A program made the translations under genes and the position numbers. Source: Motiliproteus sp041586615 (GTDB lineage: Bacteria; Pseudomonadota; Gammaproteobacteria; Pseudomonadales; Balneatricaceae). From it: a stretch of 40,983 nt of DNA. The notes under the pieces were generated by a model. It was not told the DNA's origin. It did not search any database and saw only the letters and a list, made by a program, of their open reading frames with translations. The stretch covers positions 1 to 40,983 of the forward strand of contig JBFGZS010000043.1 in NCBI GenBank assembly GCA_041586615.1, in the 5' to 3' direction. Below are positions 31,919-38,859 of this stretch, one piece after another. Numbering within the stretch: position 1 is the first letter of the stretch; every line of letters begins with the position of its first letter.

Positions 31919-32200
31919 TCAGATTTCGCTGTTCAGGGCATCCTTCAAAGACTTACCTGGCTTGAACGCAGCCGTGTTGCTGGCGGCGATCTGCATAGCT
32001 GCACCGGTCTGCGGATTTTTACCCTGACGCGCCGCACGGTGGCGGGTTTCAAAGGTGCCAAAGCCAATCAGAGAAACATTCTCGCCACGGCTCAGGGCGT
32101 CGGTGATGCTATCGGTAATAGCATTCAGGGCATCCTGGGCTTCTTTCTTGGACAGGCCCGCATTGTCGGCGATCAACGCCACCAGTTCTGCTTTATGCAT
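31919..32200 (-). CDS. hup: HU family DNA-binding protein
   Basis: A 93-residue nucleoid protein of the HU/IHF family. It has the helical base MHKAELVALIADNAGLSKKEAQDAL, the strand LIGFGTFETRHRAARQGKNPQTG and the DNA-clasping arm ending AASNTAAFKPGKSLKDAL. The arm retains the conserved RNPQTG-like proline (KNPQTG) that inserts between bases. HU is favoured over IHF by the sequence of the arm, though the subtype (alpha or beta) is not certain. The ATG at 32200 has AGGAG upstream. It diverges from ubiC and converges on phoU. Confidence 0.93.
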   Translation of the reverse strand: MHKAELVALIADNAGLSKKEAQDALNAITDSITDALSRGENVSLIGFGTFETRHRAARQGKNPQTGAAMQIAASNTAAFKPGKSLKDALNSEI

Positions 32201-32359
32201 TGCAACTCCTCTTATATCGTGCCGATATCGGCTGCGGCTCATTTAAGCAGTCCGCCGTGGGAAAGGCAAAAGCAATTTTCGCTTTTCGGCCGGTTCTATT
32301 GAATCTCCTGCCTAATTGCCGCATCCTCTCGCCTCCAGTCTCTCAGCAGGAAGTTTTCG

Positions 32360-32998
32360 GTGCCGGCAGCACGCACTCTGACCCATCCCCGTCTTTGCAC
32401 ACGCTGGCGCAGTTACCGCCGCCCGCCCTCGGTGCGGGTGCCGCGCCGCTGGCGGGACTGGCTGCTTAACCCGGGCTCGCTCACCCAGCGCCTGATCAGT
32501 CTGAGCGCGGGGGATTTCCGGGTCGACGTGGTCTACCAGGGCTGGAGCAAACCGACGCTGTCCGAGGCCCGTGCCCTCAATATTTCACCGCGCCTGCGCA
32601 CCCTCGTGCGCGAAGTTCGTCTGTGCGGCCATGATCAGACCTGGGTCTATGCGCGTACGATTATTCCGCAAAGCACCCTCACCGGCCCACAACGCGCGCT
32701 ACAACACCTGGGCAACCGCCCACTGGGCGCCATGCTGTTTAAAGACCCGAACATGCGCCGCGGTCCCATGCAGACCGCCGCCCTGCACATGACGCTGGCA
32801 CCGGCGTCGCTCGCGCGACCTGATATGTCAAACGCAACAGCAGACAGATCACAGTCCGAAACGCAGCCACGGCAGCAGCCGGTCTGGGGTCGGCGTTCGG
32901 TGTTTTATCTCGCGGGCAAGCCGCTGCTGGTGAGTGAGGTTTTCCTGCCTCAACTGCTCGAAATACAGAAAAAGGTAGAGACACAGCAGCAGGCATAG
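32360..32998 (+). CDS. ubiC: Chorismate lyase with insertion and repetitive tail
   Basis: A 212-residue chorismate pyruvate-lyase that makes 4-hydroxybenzoate for ubiquinone. The active-site residues align with E. coli UbiC: Arg99 in WVYARTIIPQSTL (E. coli Arg76) and Glu193 in LLVSEVFLP (Glu155); WGRRSVFYLAGKPLL is also conserved. Between PMQTAALH and WGRRS lies an unusual insert of about 32 residues (about 144-175), polar and ending RQQPV. The last residues VETQQQA are coded by the first unit of an 18-bp tandem repeat, and the TAG stop lies inside the second. A GTG start at 32360 is used, with AGGAAG six bases upstream. ubiA follows after 93 bp. Confidence 0.85.
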   Translation: MPAARTLTHPRLCTRWRSYRRPPSVRVPRRWRDWLLNPGSLTQRLISLSAGDFRVDVVYQGWSKPTLSEARALNISPRLRTLVREVRLCGHDQTWVYARTIIPQSTLTGPQRALQHLGNRPLGAMLFKDPNMRRGPMQTAALHMTLAPASLARPDMSNATADRSQSETQPRQQPVWGRRSVFYLAGKPLLVSEVFLPQLLEIQKKVETQQQA

Positions 32999-33063
32999 GT
33001 ACAGCAGCCGGTAGAGGTACATCAGCGGCTAGAGCTACAGCAGCCGGTAGAGGTACAATAGGC
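32974..33063 (+). repeat. 18-bp tandem repeat spanning the ubiC stop codon, five units
   Basis: Five contiguous 18-bp units start at 32974, 32992, 33010, 33028 and 33046, close to GGTAGAGGTACAGCAGCC. In the ubiC frame they code six-residue units like VEVQQP. The second unit has TAG where others have GAG, which is the ubiC stop; after it the frame stays open for 20 codons to a TAG at 33059. An 11-bp piece of the unit (CAGCAGCCGGT) also occurs in ubiC at 32873, at the end of the insert. Confidence 0.9.
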
Positions 33064-33091
33064 GCCGTTATCAACGCGAGAGACCGGCACT

Positions 33092-33970
33092 ATGGAGATC
33101 AGCCAGCCCCTAAAGGGTTCGGACAAATTGCGCGGCTATATACAGCTGACCCGCATCAACCGCCCCATCGGCATTTACTTGCTGCTCTGGCCCACCTACT
33201 GGGCACTCTGGATCGCCGCCGACGGCGTCCCGGCGCTGGATATCCTGCTGATCTTTACCCTGGGTGTGGTCCTGATGCGCTCGGCCGGCTGCGTCATTAA
33301 CGACTATGCCGACCGTAATTTCGATGGTCATGTCAAACGCACCCAAGACCGTCCTCTGCCTGCCGGGCGTGTCACACCCCGAGAAGCCCTCTATCTGTTT
33401 GTGGTGCTGAGCCTGATCGCCTTTGTGCTCGTGTTGTTTACCAACACGGCCACGGTGCTGTTATCCCTCGGCGGCGTGGCCCTGGCGGCGGCCTACCCCT
33501 TTATGAAACGCTATACCCACCTGCCCCAGGTGGTACTCGGCGCGGCGTTTTCCTGGGCGATTCCCATGGGTTTTTGCGCCGTCACCGGTAGCGTGCCCGC
33601 GGAAGCCTGGTTGCTTTACGCCGCCAACTTGCTCTGGACCGTCGCCTACGATACCCAGTACGCGATGGCCGACCGCGACGACGACCTGAAGATCGGCATC
33701 AAGTCCACGGCGATCCTGTTTGGCGAAGCCGATACCCTGATGATTGCGCTTCTGCAGGGACTGACCTTGGTATCGCTGGCACTGCTCGGGCAGCAACAGG
33801 CGTTTGGCATGCCTTACTTTGCCGGGCTGCTGATCGCCGTCTGTCTGTTTGCTTACCAGTTCTCTCTGACCCGTGACCGGCAACGCGACCGTTGTTTCCA
33901 AGCCTTTCTGAATAACCATTGGGTCGGTAGCGTCGTCTTCGCCGGCATCTTGCTGGATTATCTATTCTGA
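33092..33970 (+). CDS. ubiA: 4-hydroxybenzoate octaprenyltransferase
   Basis: A 292-residue integral-membrane prenyltransferase that attaches the isoprenoid tail to 4-hydroxybenzoate, the step after UbiC. It has about eight to nine membrane helices and both Asp-rich Mg-diphosphate motifs: NDYADRNFDGHVKRTQDRPLPAG (N70, D71, D74, D78) and DTQYAMADRDDD near residue 195. The start MEISQPLKGSDKLRGYIQLTRINRPIG matches the family. It follows ubiC as in E. coli and precedes phoBR. Confidence 0.95.
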   Translation: MEISQPLKGSDKLRGYIQLTRINRPIGIYLLLWPTYWALWIAADGVPALDILLIFTLGVVLMRSAGCVINDYADRNFDGHVKRTQDRPLPAGRVTPREALYLFVVLSLIAFVLVLFTNTATVLLSLGGVALAAAYPFMKRYTHLPQVVLGAAFSWAIPMGFCAVTGSVPAEAWLLYAANLLWTVAYDTQYAMADRDDDLKIGIKSTAILFGEADTLMIALLQGLTLVSLALLGQQQAFGMPYFAGLLIAVCLFAYQFSLTRDRQRDRCFQAFLNNHWVGSVVFAGILLDYLF

Positions 33971-34043
33971 ACGGTTACCCGTTTAACGCGACGGCGCGCC
34001 TCGGATCATGCGCGACCGCGCGGCGATAACGCCGATCGGCTCA

Positions 34044-34077
34044 CTGTCATCAGGCTGTAACAATCAGCGGTTGTAAT
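34044..34077 (+). promoter_or_regulatory. Pho box and -10 of phoBR
   Basis: CTGTCAT, four bases, CTGTAAC (34044-34061), ten bases, then TGTAAT (34072-34077). The geometry equals that at pstS and pstC, showing that phoBR is autoactivated. Transcription should begin near 34084, 31 nt ahead of phoB, which has AAGGAG in its leader. Confidence 0.88.
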
Positions 34078-34114
34078 AGCGGGTAATTGAACAGTCACAA
34101 GGAGACTGCGCACC

Positions 34115-34822
34115 ATGGCCAACAAACGCGTGCTGATTGTCGATGACGAGGCCCCGATTCGTGAGATGCTCAACCTGGCACTGGAGATGGCGGGGTATGA
34201 CTGCCTGGAAGCAGACAACGCCCGGGACGCCCACGCCCTCATCGTCGATCAACGCCCGGATATGATATTACTGGACTGGATGATGCCGGGAACCAGCGGC
34301 ATCGAGCTGGCCCGCCGACTAAAGCGGGATGAGCAGACCCGCGAGATCCCCATCATCATGCTAACGGCCAAAGGCGATGAAGAGAACAAAATCCAGGGGC
34401 TGGAAGCCGGTGCCGACGATTACATCACCAAGCCCTTCTCCCCCCGAGAGCTGGTCGCCCGCCTCAAAGCGGTGCTGCGACGCGCATCCCCCGAAGGCGA
34501 CAATGCGGTAATCAACGTGCACGGACTGCAGCTTGATACGGTCTCGCATCGTATCACCAGCAATGAACAGCCCCTGGAACTCGGTCCGACCGAATTCAAA
34601 CTGCTGCAGTTCTTTATGACCCATCAAGACCGCGCCTTCTCCCGTAGTCAGTTACTCGACTACGTCTGGGGCGGCAACGTCTACGTCGAAGAACGCACCG
34701 TCGACGTGCATATTCGCCGCCTGCGCAAAGGTCTCGGCGAGCAGTATGCGGCGCTTATTCAGACCGTACGCGGCACCGGCTACCGCTTCTCCAGCCAGGT
34801 CGACCCCGAGTCGTCGCGTTGA
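34115..34822 (+). CDS. phoB: Phosphate regulon response regulator PhoB
   Basis: A 235-residue OmpR-type response regulator. The receiver domain (about 1-120) has the acidic pair D10-D11, the phospho-acceptor D54 in ILLDWMMPG and the conserved TAKGDEE and KPFSPRELVARL segments. The C-terminal winged helix (about 135-230) has LGPTEFKLLQFFM, YVWGGNVYVEERTVDVHIRRLRKGL and VRGTGYRF, typical of PhoB. It binds the Pho boxes ahead of pstS, pstC and its own gene. phoR overlaps its stop. Confidence 0.96.
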   Translation: MANKRVLIVDDEAPIREMLNLALEMAGYDCLEADNARDAHALIVDQRPDMILLDWMMPGTSGIELARRLKRDEQTREIPIIMLTAKGDEENKIQGLEAGADDYITKPFSPRELVARLKAVLRRASPEGDNAVINVHGLQLDTVSHRITSNEQPLELGPTEFKLLQFFMTHQDRAFSRSQLLDYVWGGNVYVEERTVDVHIRRLRKGLGEQYAALIQTVRGTGYRFSSQVDPESSR

Positions 34823-36147
34823 ATTCGCAGCCGCTGCATCACCTCAAGCGCACCGCTATGCTATTGGCGCTCGCGTTTGGCGTCGGCTGGTTTTTCGATG
34901 CCGCCAGCACCTCTGTCGCGATCAGCGCGGTGCTACTGCTCGGCTGGCATCACTACCAACAACAGCGTTTAAGCGCCTGGCTTGAGCGGGATGACGGCAG
35001 CGATGCGCCGGAAAGCCACGGCGCCTGGGCGGATATCTTCGATACCCTCTATCGCTTCCAGCGCCGGCATCGCAGCAAAGAAGCCAATCTGCAAGCCATT
35101 ATCAGCCGCGGTCAGGAATCGATCTCGGCACTCAAGGATGGCGTGATCATGCTCGACGATACCGGTTGTATCGAATGGTGGAACCGTGCTGCCGGACGCC
35201 TGATTGGCCTCAAACGGCCGCAGGATGTCGGTAACCCGCTGGTCAACCTGATCCGCGATCCTCGCTTTGTGCGTTATTACGAGGAACGCCAATACAAGAC
35301 ACCGCTGGAACTGCCCTCGCCGAATCGGCGCGCTATCCTGCTGCATTACACCATCACCGAGTTCGGCCACAACGAACGGCTGATCCTGATTCGCGACAAT
35401 ACCCGCCTGCGTCGCCTCGAGCGGATGCGCCAGGATTTTGTTGGCAACGCGTCCCACGAGCTGCGCACGCCTCTGACCGTGATCAGCGGGTATATCGAAA
35501 CCTTGCAGGATCAGCTTTCCGGTCAGAACCCGATGCTGATGCGGGCACTGCAGCAGATGGAACAACAGGCCGACAGGATGAACACGCTGGTATCGGATAT
35601 GCTGATGCTCTCGCAGCTGGAAACCACCGAACGCCTGCCCGATATTTTCCCGGTGGATATCGGCCGGCTGTTACGGGTTATCCGTGAAGATGCCGTGGAT
35701 CTGTCCGCCGAGAAACCCCACGAGATCACCCTGTCTATTGACGAACGCTACTGGCTGCTGGGCGAGGAAAAAGAGCTGGTCAGTGCCTTTTCAAACCTGG
35801 TGTTCAACGCGGTCAAATACAGCCCTCAGGGCGGTAAGGTTGCGATACGCTGGCAAATCACCGAGAACGGCGCTTGCTTCAGTGTGGAAGACCATGGCAT
35901 TGGTATCGAGCCCGAGCACATCAGCCGTCTCAGCGAACGCTTTTACCGCGTCGATAAAGGCCGTTCGAGTGCGCTGGGCGGGACCGGGCTCGGCCTGGCG
36001 ATCGTCAAACACGTGATGCTGCGCCATGGCGGCAAATTGCAGATAGAAAGCCAGCCGGGGCGCGGCAGTACCTTCAGTTGCATCTTTCCAGCCGAGCTGC
36101 TGCAGCCCGCATCGGACCCGCAACCCGCGCCAACGCCGCAGCGCTAA
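34819..36147 (+). CDS. phoR: Phosphate regulon sensor histidine kinase PhoR
   Basis: A 442-residue membrane histidine kinase. Two short hydrophobic stretches (about 13-45) anchor it without a large periplasmic part, as in PhoR. A PAS domain (about 95-200, SALKDGVIMLDDTGCIEWWNRAAG) follows, then the H box FVGNASHELRTPLTVISGYIETL, the N box FSNLVFNAVKYSPQGG and the G boxes VEDHGIGIEPEH and GGTGLGLAIVKHVMLRHGG. It phosphorylates PhoB when phosphate is low, reporting through PstSCAB-PhoU. The TTG at 34819 overlaps the phoB stop; an ATG at 34858 would drop 13 residues and is possible. Confidence 0.94.
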   Translation: MNSQPLHHLKRTAMLLALAFGVGWFFDAASTSVAISAVLLLGWHHYQQQRLSAWLERDDGSDAPESHGAWADIFDTLYRFQRRHRSKEANLQAIISRGQESISALKDGVIMLDDTGCIEWWNRAAGRLIGLKRPQDVGNPLVNLIRDPRFVRYYEERQYKTPLELPSPNRRAILLHYTITEFGHNERLILIRDNTRLRRLERMRQDFVGNASHELRTPLTVISGYIETLQDQLSGQNPMLMRALQQMEQQADRMNTLVSDMLMLSQLETTERLPDIFPVDIGRLLRVIREDAVDLSAEKPHEITLSIDERYWLLGEEKELVSAFSNLVFNAVKYSPQGGKVAIRWQITENGACFSVEDHGIGIEPEHISRLSERFYRVDKGRSSALGGTGLGLAIVKHVMLRHGGKLQIESQPGRGSTFSCIFPAELLQPASDPQPAPTPQR

Positions 36148-36174
36148 TGCTGCCCCCAATCATGCCCACCCCCG

Positions 36175-36942
36175 TTACGTCAGGCGGGCGTCGCTGTCGT
36201 CGCCACTTGCCGGTATAGCAAACTGCTCGACCCAGAAGATGGTCGCTCCGATCACCGCCGCAGGCATCACCAGCAAGTTGACCACCGGTACCAGCATCGC
36301 CAGGGCGACCAGACTGCCAAAGCCCAACGACGAAAGGCGCTGGCTACGCAGGTGGTCGCGCAGACCGCTGAAACTGACCCGGTTGTTATCCATGGGGTAA
36401 TCGCAATACTGAATCGCCATCATCCAGGCCCCGAACAGGAACCACAACAATGGCGCCGCCATATTCAGTACCGGGATCAGCGATAACACAAACACGCCGA
36501 CAAAGCGGGGCGCGAAATAGCCCATCTTGGCCACTTCCCGCCACAGCGCACCCGGCACCGTCGCCAAGAGGTCGGACCAGCCGGTATCGGCCGATACCAC
36601 ACCGCGTAAGCGCTCCTCGACCCGCTCGGCCAACAACCCATTGAACGGCGCCGCGATCAGGTTGGCGACCACGCCAAATCCGAAGTAAACGGTCACTAAC
36701 ACCAGCAAGGCAAACAGCGGCCACAGCAGCCAATCCAGAAACGACAACCAGTCCGGCATAAAACTCAGCCAGTAACCGACCCAGAGCGAGAACTGTTGCA
36801 CCAGCAGATAAATGGCCGAGACGAACAACAGGATATTGATCAGCAGCGGAATAATCACAAAACGCCGCAGCCCCGGCTCAGTAAGCATGCGGGTGCCGCG
36901 CAACAGATAGCGTGCACCCGTAACTGGGTTTCCTTTCAACAT
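36175..36942 (-). CDS. cysZ: Sulfate uptake protein CysZ (EI24 family)
   Basis: A 255-residue inner-membrane protein close to E. coli CysZ: PGLRRFVIIPLLINILLF, ANLIAAPFNGLLAERVEERL, PLLWFLFGAWMMAIQYCDYPMDNNRVSF and LVPVVNLLVMPAAVIGAT are conserved. CysZ is a sulfate channel that supplies cysteine synthesis. The gene converges on phoR, leaving 27 bp between their ends and no evident terminator. No other cys gene is close. Confidence 0.93.
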   Translation of the reverse strand: MLKGNPVTGARYLLRGTRMLTEPGLRRFVIIPLLINILLFVSAIYLLVQQFSLWVGYWLSFMPDWLSFLDWLLWPLFALLVLVTVYFGFGVVANLIAAPFNGLLAERVEERLRGVVSADTGWSDLLATVPGALWREVAKMGYFAPRFVGVFVLSLIPVLNMAAPLLWFLFGAWMMAIQYCDYPMDNNRVSFSGLRDHLRSQRLSSLGFGSLVALAMLVPVVNLLVMPAAVIGATIFWVEQFAIPASGDDSDARLT

Positions 36943-37000
36943 GGCAGATCTCTAACAGAGTGAAAACAGGACAGGTGTTACTAACACCGCGCTGCGCCGA

Positions 37001-37219
37001 TCAGAGCTGGTTATAAACGCGCAGGCACAGGCTGATGACCATAATGCTGATGCCGGTGCGGCTGATATAAAACTCGCGCTTGGTCAGGACCATACTCGCT
37101 TCCCAGAAGCGCAGTACCGCCCGAATATTGCCGGTACGCTTTACAAAAGACAGGATGGCAGTAAGAAATACCAACACGCCCAGTACCAGCAGTGTTGTCT
37201 CAACAACGTGCAAATTCAT
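37001..37219 (-). CDS. Small membrane protein of unknown function, 72 aa
   Basis: A 72-residue protein with a hydrophobic helix at about 7-26 (TTLLVLGVLVFLTAILSFV) and a second one near the C-terminus (ISIMVISLCLRV), joined by a basic loop, RTGNIRAVLRFWE. I do not recognise the family. The ATG at 37219 has AGGA six bases upstream, which speaks for a real gene; longer in-frame starts lack this. It lies upstream of cysZ on the same strand, 58 bp before its start, so the two may be transcribed together. Confidence 0.6.
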   Translation of the reverse strand: MNLHVVETTLLVLGVLVFLTAILSFVKRTGNIRAVLRFWEASMVLTKREFYISRTGISIMVISLCLRVYNQL

Positions 37220-37331
37220 AACCGTTCCTACGATGGTGTTACCCGTCACGCGGCGGTTCAGATTAGCCGGTCCTGAACCGGCGTCCCATTCGACCAACCG
37301 CTTAGGCCGGGCGTTAACGCTATTAATCTGG

Positions 37332-37364
37332 CATCAAAATACCGATCCGTTCGGCCTTTTGATG
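37332..37364. other. Imperfect stem-loop CATCAAAA/TTTTGATG
   Basis: CATCAAAA (37332-37339) and TTTTGATG (37357-37364) are perfect inverted repeats with an inner CCGA/TCGG pairing. On either strand the outer arm supplies a T run, so it may be a two-way terminator or a regulatory hairpin. Confidence 0.45.
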
Positions 37365-37431
37365 ACGACAAGGCCGGCGCCTGTCCGTCCTTGTCTCACG
37401 TGGCTTTACGCCACGGCGATTCATCCATGAA

Positions 37432-37481
37432 CCGCCTATTAAGGCGGCATTTTTGCGCGGTATTAAGTTGCCGCCTTAATA
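37432..37481. terminator. Alternative hairpins between the YjaG gene and the small membrane protein
   Basis: A 13-bp perfect inverted repeat, TATTAAGGCGGCA (37437-37449) and TGCCGCCTTAATA (37469-37481), competes with a local hairpin CCGCCT-ATTA-AGGCGG (37432-37447), which on the plus strand is followed by CATTTTT. The two cannot form together. They lie just after the YjaG stop on the minus strand and may end its transcript. Confidence 0.5.
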
Positions 37482-37490
37482 AATAAGCCA

Positions 37491-38093
37491 TCAACCCTCG
37501 TCAGCGATACCGATATTGCTGACGCCATCATTGGCTGCCAGTTCACGCACGGCATCGAGCAGCGTCGCGCTGGGCTGCTCCGGCTCGGCCAGCATGGCAA
37601 CCAGGGTCTGCTGGAACTGCAGCTCCTGTTCGGTCAGCTCATGGGTCGCGATAAAACGCACCAGTTCCTCATCGGAGATATCCGGATCGGCGGTGAACTC
37701 CAAAAAGGTCGCCACACACTCGCTGGACAGTTCCGCCAGGTGCAACGCTTCGTCGACACTGGCCGACTGCATCTGATCCAATGTGCCGCACAACGCCACC
37801 GCCGCATCGAGCGCCGGGTAGACGCCGTAAAAGTCGAAGTTATCCACCGAAGGGACTTCCGCATCCACTTTCGCCAGCAACGTCTCGAAATTACTCTTGC
37901 CGGGCCGGTTACTGAGCCGGTCCCAGACTTGGTTGAGCGCATCGCGCAGCTTGGCCGTATCGCCGAATTCGGTTAAACGGGCAAAAAACAGGTAGTTTGG
38001 AAACATCCGTTCGGCAATGGCAGCGCTGAAGGCGGCCAGCTTCCAATCGGCAAATAATGCCAGTTGCGCGTCAATATCTTTACGTTCGAGCAT
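37491..38093 (-). CDS. yjaG: DUF416 family protein, YjaG-like
   Basis: A 200-residue soluble protein matching E. coli YjaG (DUF416): AAIAERMFPNYLFFARLTEFGD, NFETLLAKVDAEVPSVDNFDFYGVYPALDAAVAL, DEALHLAELSSECVATFLE and the ending SNIGI. YjaG sits near hupA in E. coli but its role is unknown. The gene starts at an ATG with GGAG upstream. It ends at paired hairpins and has a lipoprotein gene upstream on the same strand. Confidence 0.88.
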   Translation of the reverse strand: MLERKDIDAQLALFADWKLAAFSAAIAERMFPNYLFFARLTEFGDTAKLRDALNQVWDRLSNRPGKSNFETLLAKVDAEVPSVDNFDFYGVYPALDAAVALCGTLDQMQSASVDEALHLAELSSECVATFLEFTADPDISDEELVRFIATHELTEQELQFQQTLVAMLAEPEQPSATLLDAVRELAANDGVSNIGIADEG

Positions 38094-38184
38094 GAGCAGG
38101 CTCCGTTGAGGTTCGGCGTTATTTTACGCGATTGCGCACCGGGAGAAAGGGGCTAAAGGCGACTAAATCGAATCAGTACGCCGA

Positions 38185-38796
38185 TTAAAACCAGCCGCTA
38201 TCTTCCAGCCGCCCCTGGCATTGACGCAGCTGGCGCGCATAGTTAAGCGAATTGTTCTTCACCTTGCGCGCCACCTTGATTAACCAGGGTTTTCTATTAT
38301 AGGTCTTGCGCTTAAACCCGCCGTGACCTTCGTGATAGGCCAGATACTGGTTATAGGCATCCCATTTTGAGATCCCCAGCGTCTTGTAAGACATCGTCCC
38401 ATACCAGCCGATAAAATCCACCGCGTCGTCAAACTCGTCGCGGTCCGCCCCCCAGTTACCGGTCTTATCGATATACCAGTCCCAGGTGGAATCCTTAACC
38501 TGTGCATAACCAAAGGCGGTTGACTTGCGCCCCCAGGGGATAAAGCCGAGCAGATAGTTCTTGGGCGGCTTGGCATCGTACTTAAAGCTGGACTCCTGAT
38601 GAATAATCGCCAGTTGCACGTGAATCGGCACACCCCACTTCTCGGCCGAATCCTTAGCCGCAGAGTACCAGTCATCCTTCTCGTCGAAGATGGCGCAGGA
38701 GTTTGAGATATTGGAGGGCGGGGTGGTGGAGCAGGCGGCTACGAGCAACATACAGACCACGACCAAGCTAAGTCCAAAACACTTAGTTAATGCCAC
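38185..38796 (-). CDS. Lytic-transglycosylase-like (SLT) outer-membrane lipoprotein
   Basis: A 203-residue lipoprotein. The signal ends in the lipobox LVAAC, with the lipid-bearing Cys at 22 followed by STTPPS, predicting the outer membrane. The SLT-like fold has the catalytic Glu68 in IIHQESSFKYDA, GYAQVKDSTWDWY and YLAYHEGHGGF, which match lytic transglycosylases that cut peptidoglycan without water. The GTG at 38796 is preferred because AGGAG lies six bases before it; a TTG one codon earlier is less well spaced. It lies directly behind the terminator of the Ig-like surface protein gene, so it probably has its own promoter. Confidence 0.82.
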   Translation of the reverse strand: MALTKCFGLSLVVVCMLLVAACSTTPPSNISNSCAIFDEKDDWYSAAKDSAEKWGVPIHVQLAIIHQESSFKYDAKPPKNYLLGFIPWGRKSTAFGYAQVKDSTWDWYIDKTGNWGADRDEFDDAVDFIGWYGTMSYKTLGISKWDAYNQYLAYHEGHGGFKRKTYNRKPWLIKVARKVKNNSLNYARQLRQCQGRLEDSGWF

Positions 38797-38813
38797 CAAA
38801 TACTCCTACTCAT

Positions 38814-38840
38814 AAAAAGCCCGCACATGCGGGGCTTTTT
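38814..38840 (-). terminator. Intrinsic terminator of the Ig-like protein gene
   Basis: On the minus strand AAAAAGCCCCGCA and TGCGGGCTTTTT pair around two bases with one bulged residue, ending in five T residues. It lies 20 bp past the stop of the large surface-protein gene and ahead of the lipoprotein gene. Confidence 0.85.
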
Positions 38841-38859
38841 CAACCGGTTAACGTGACTA

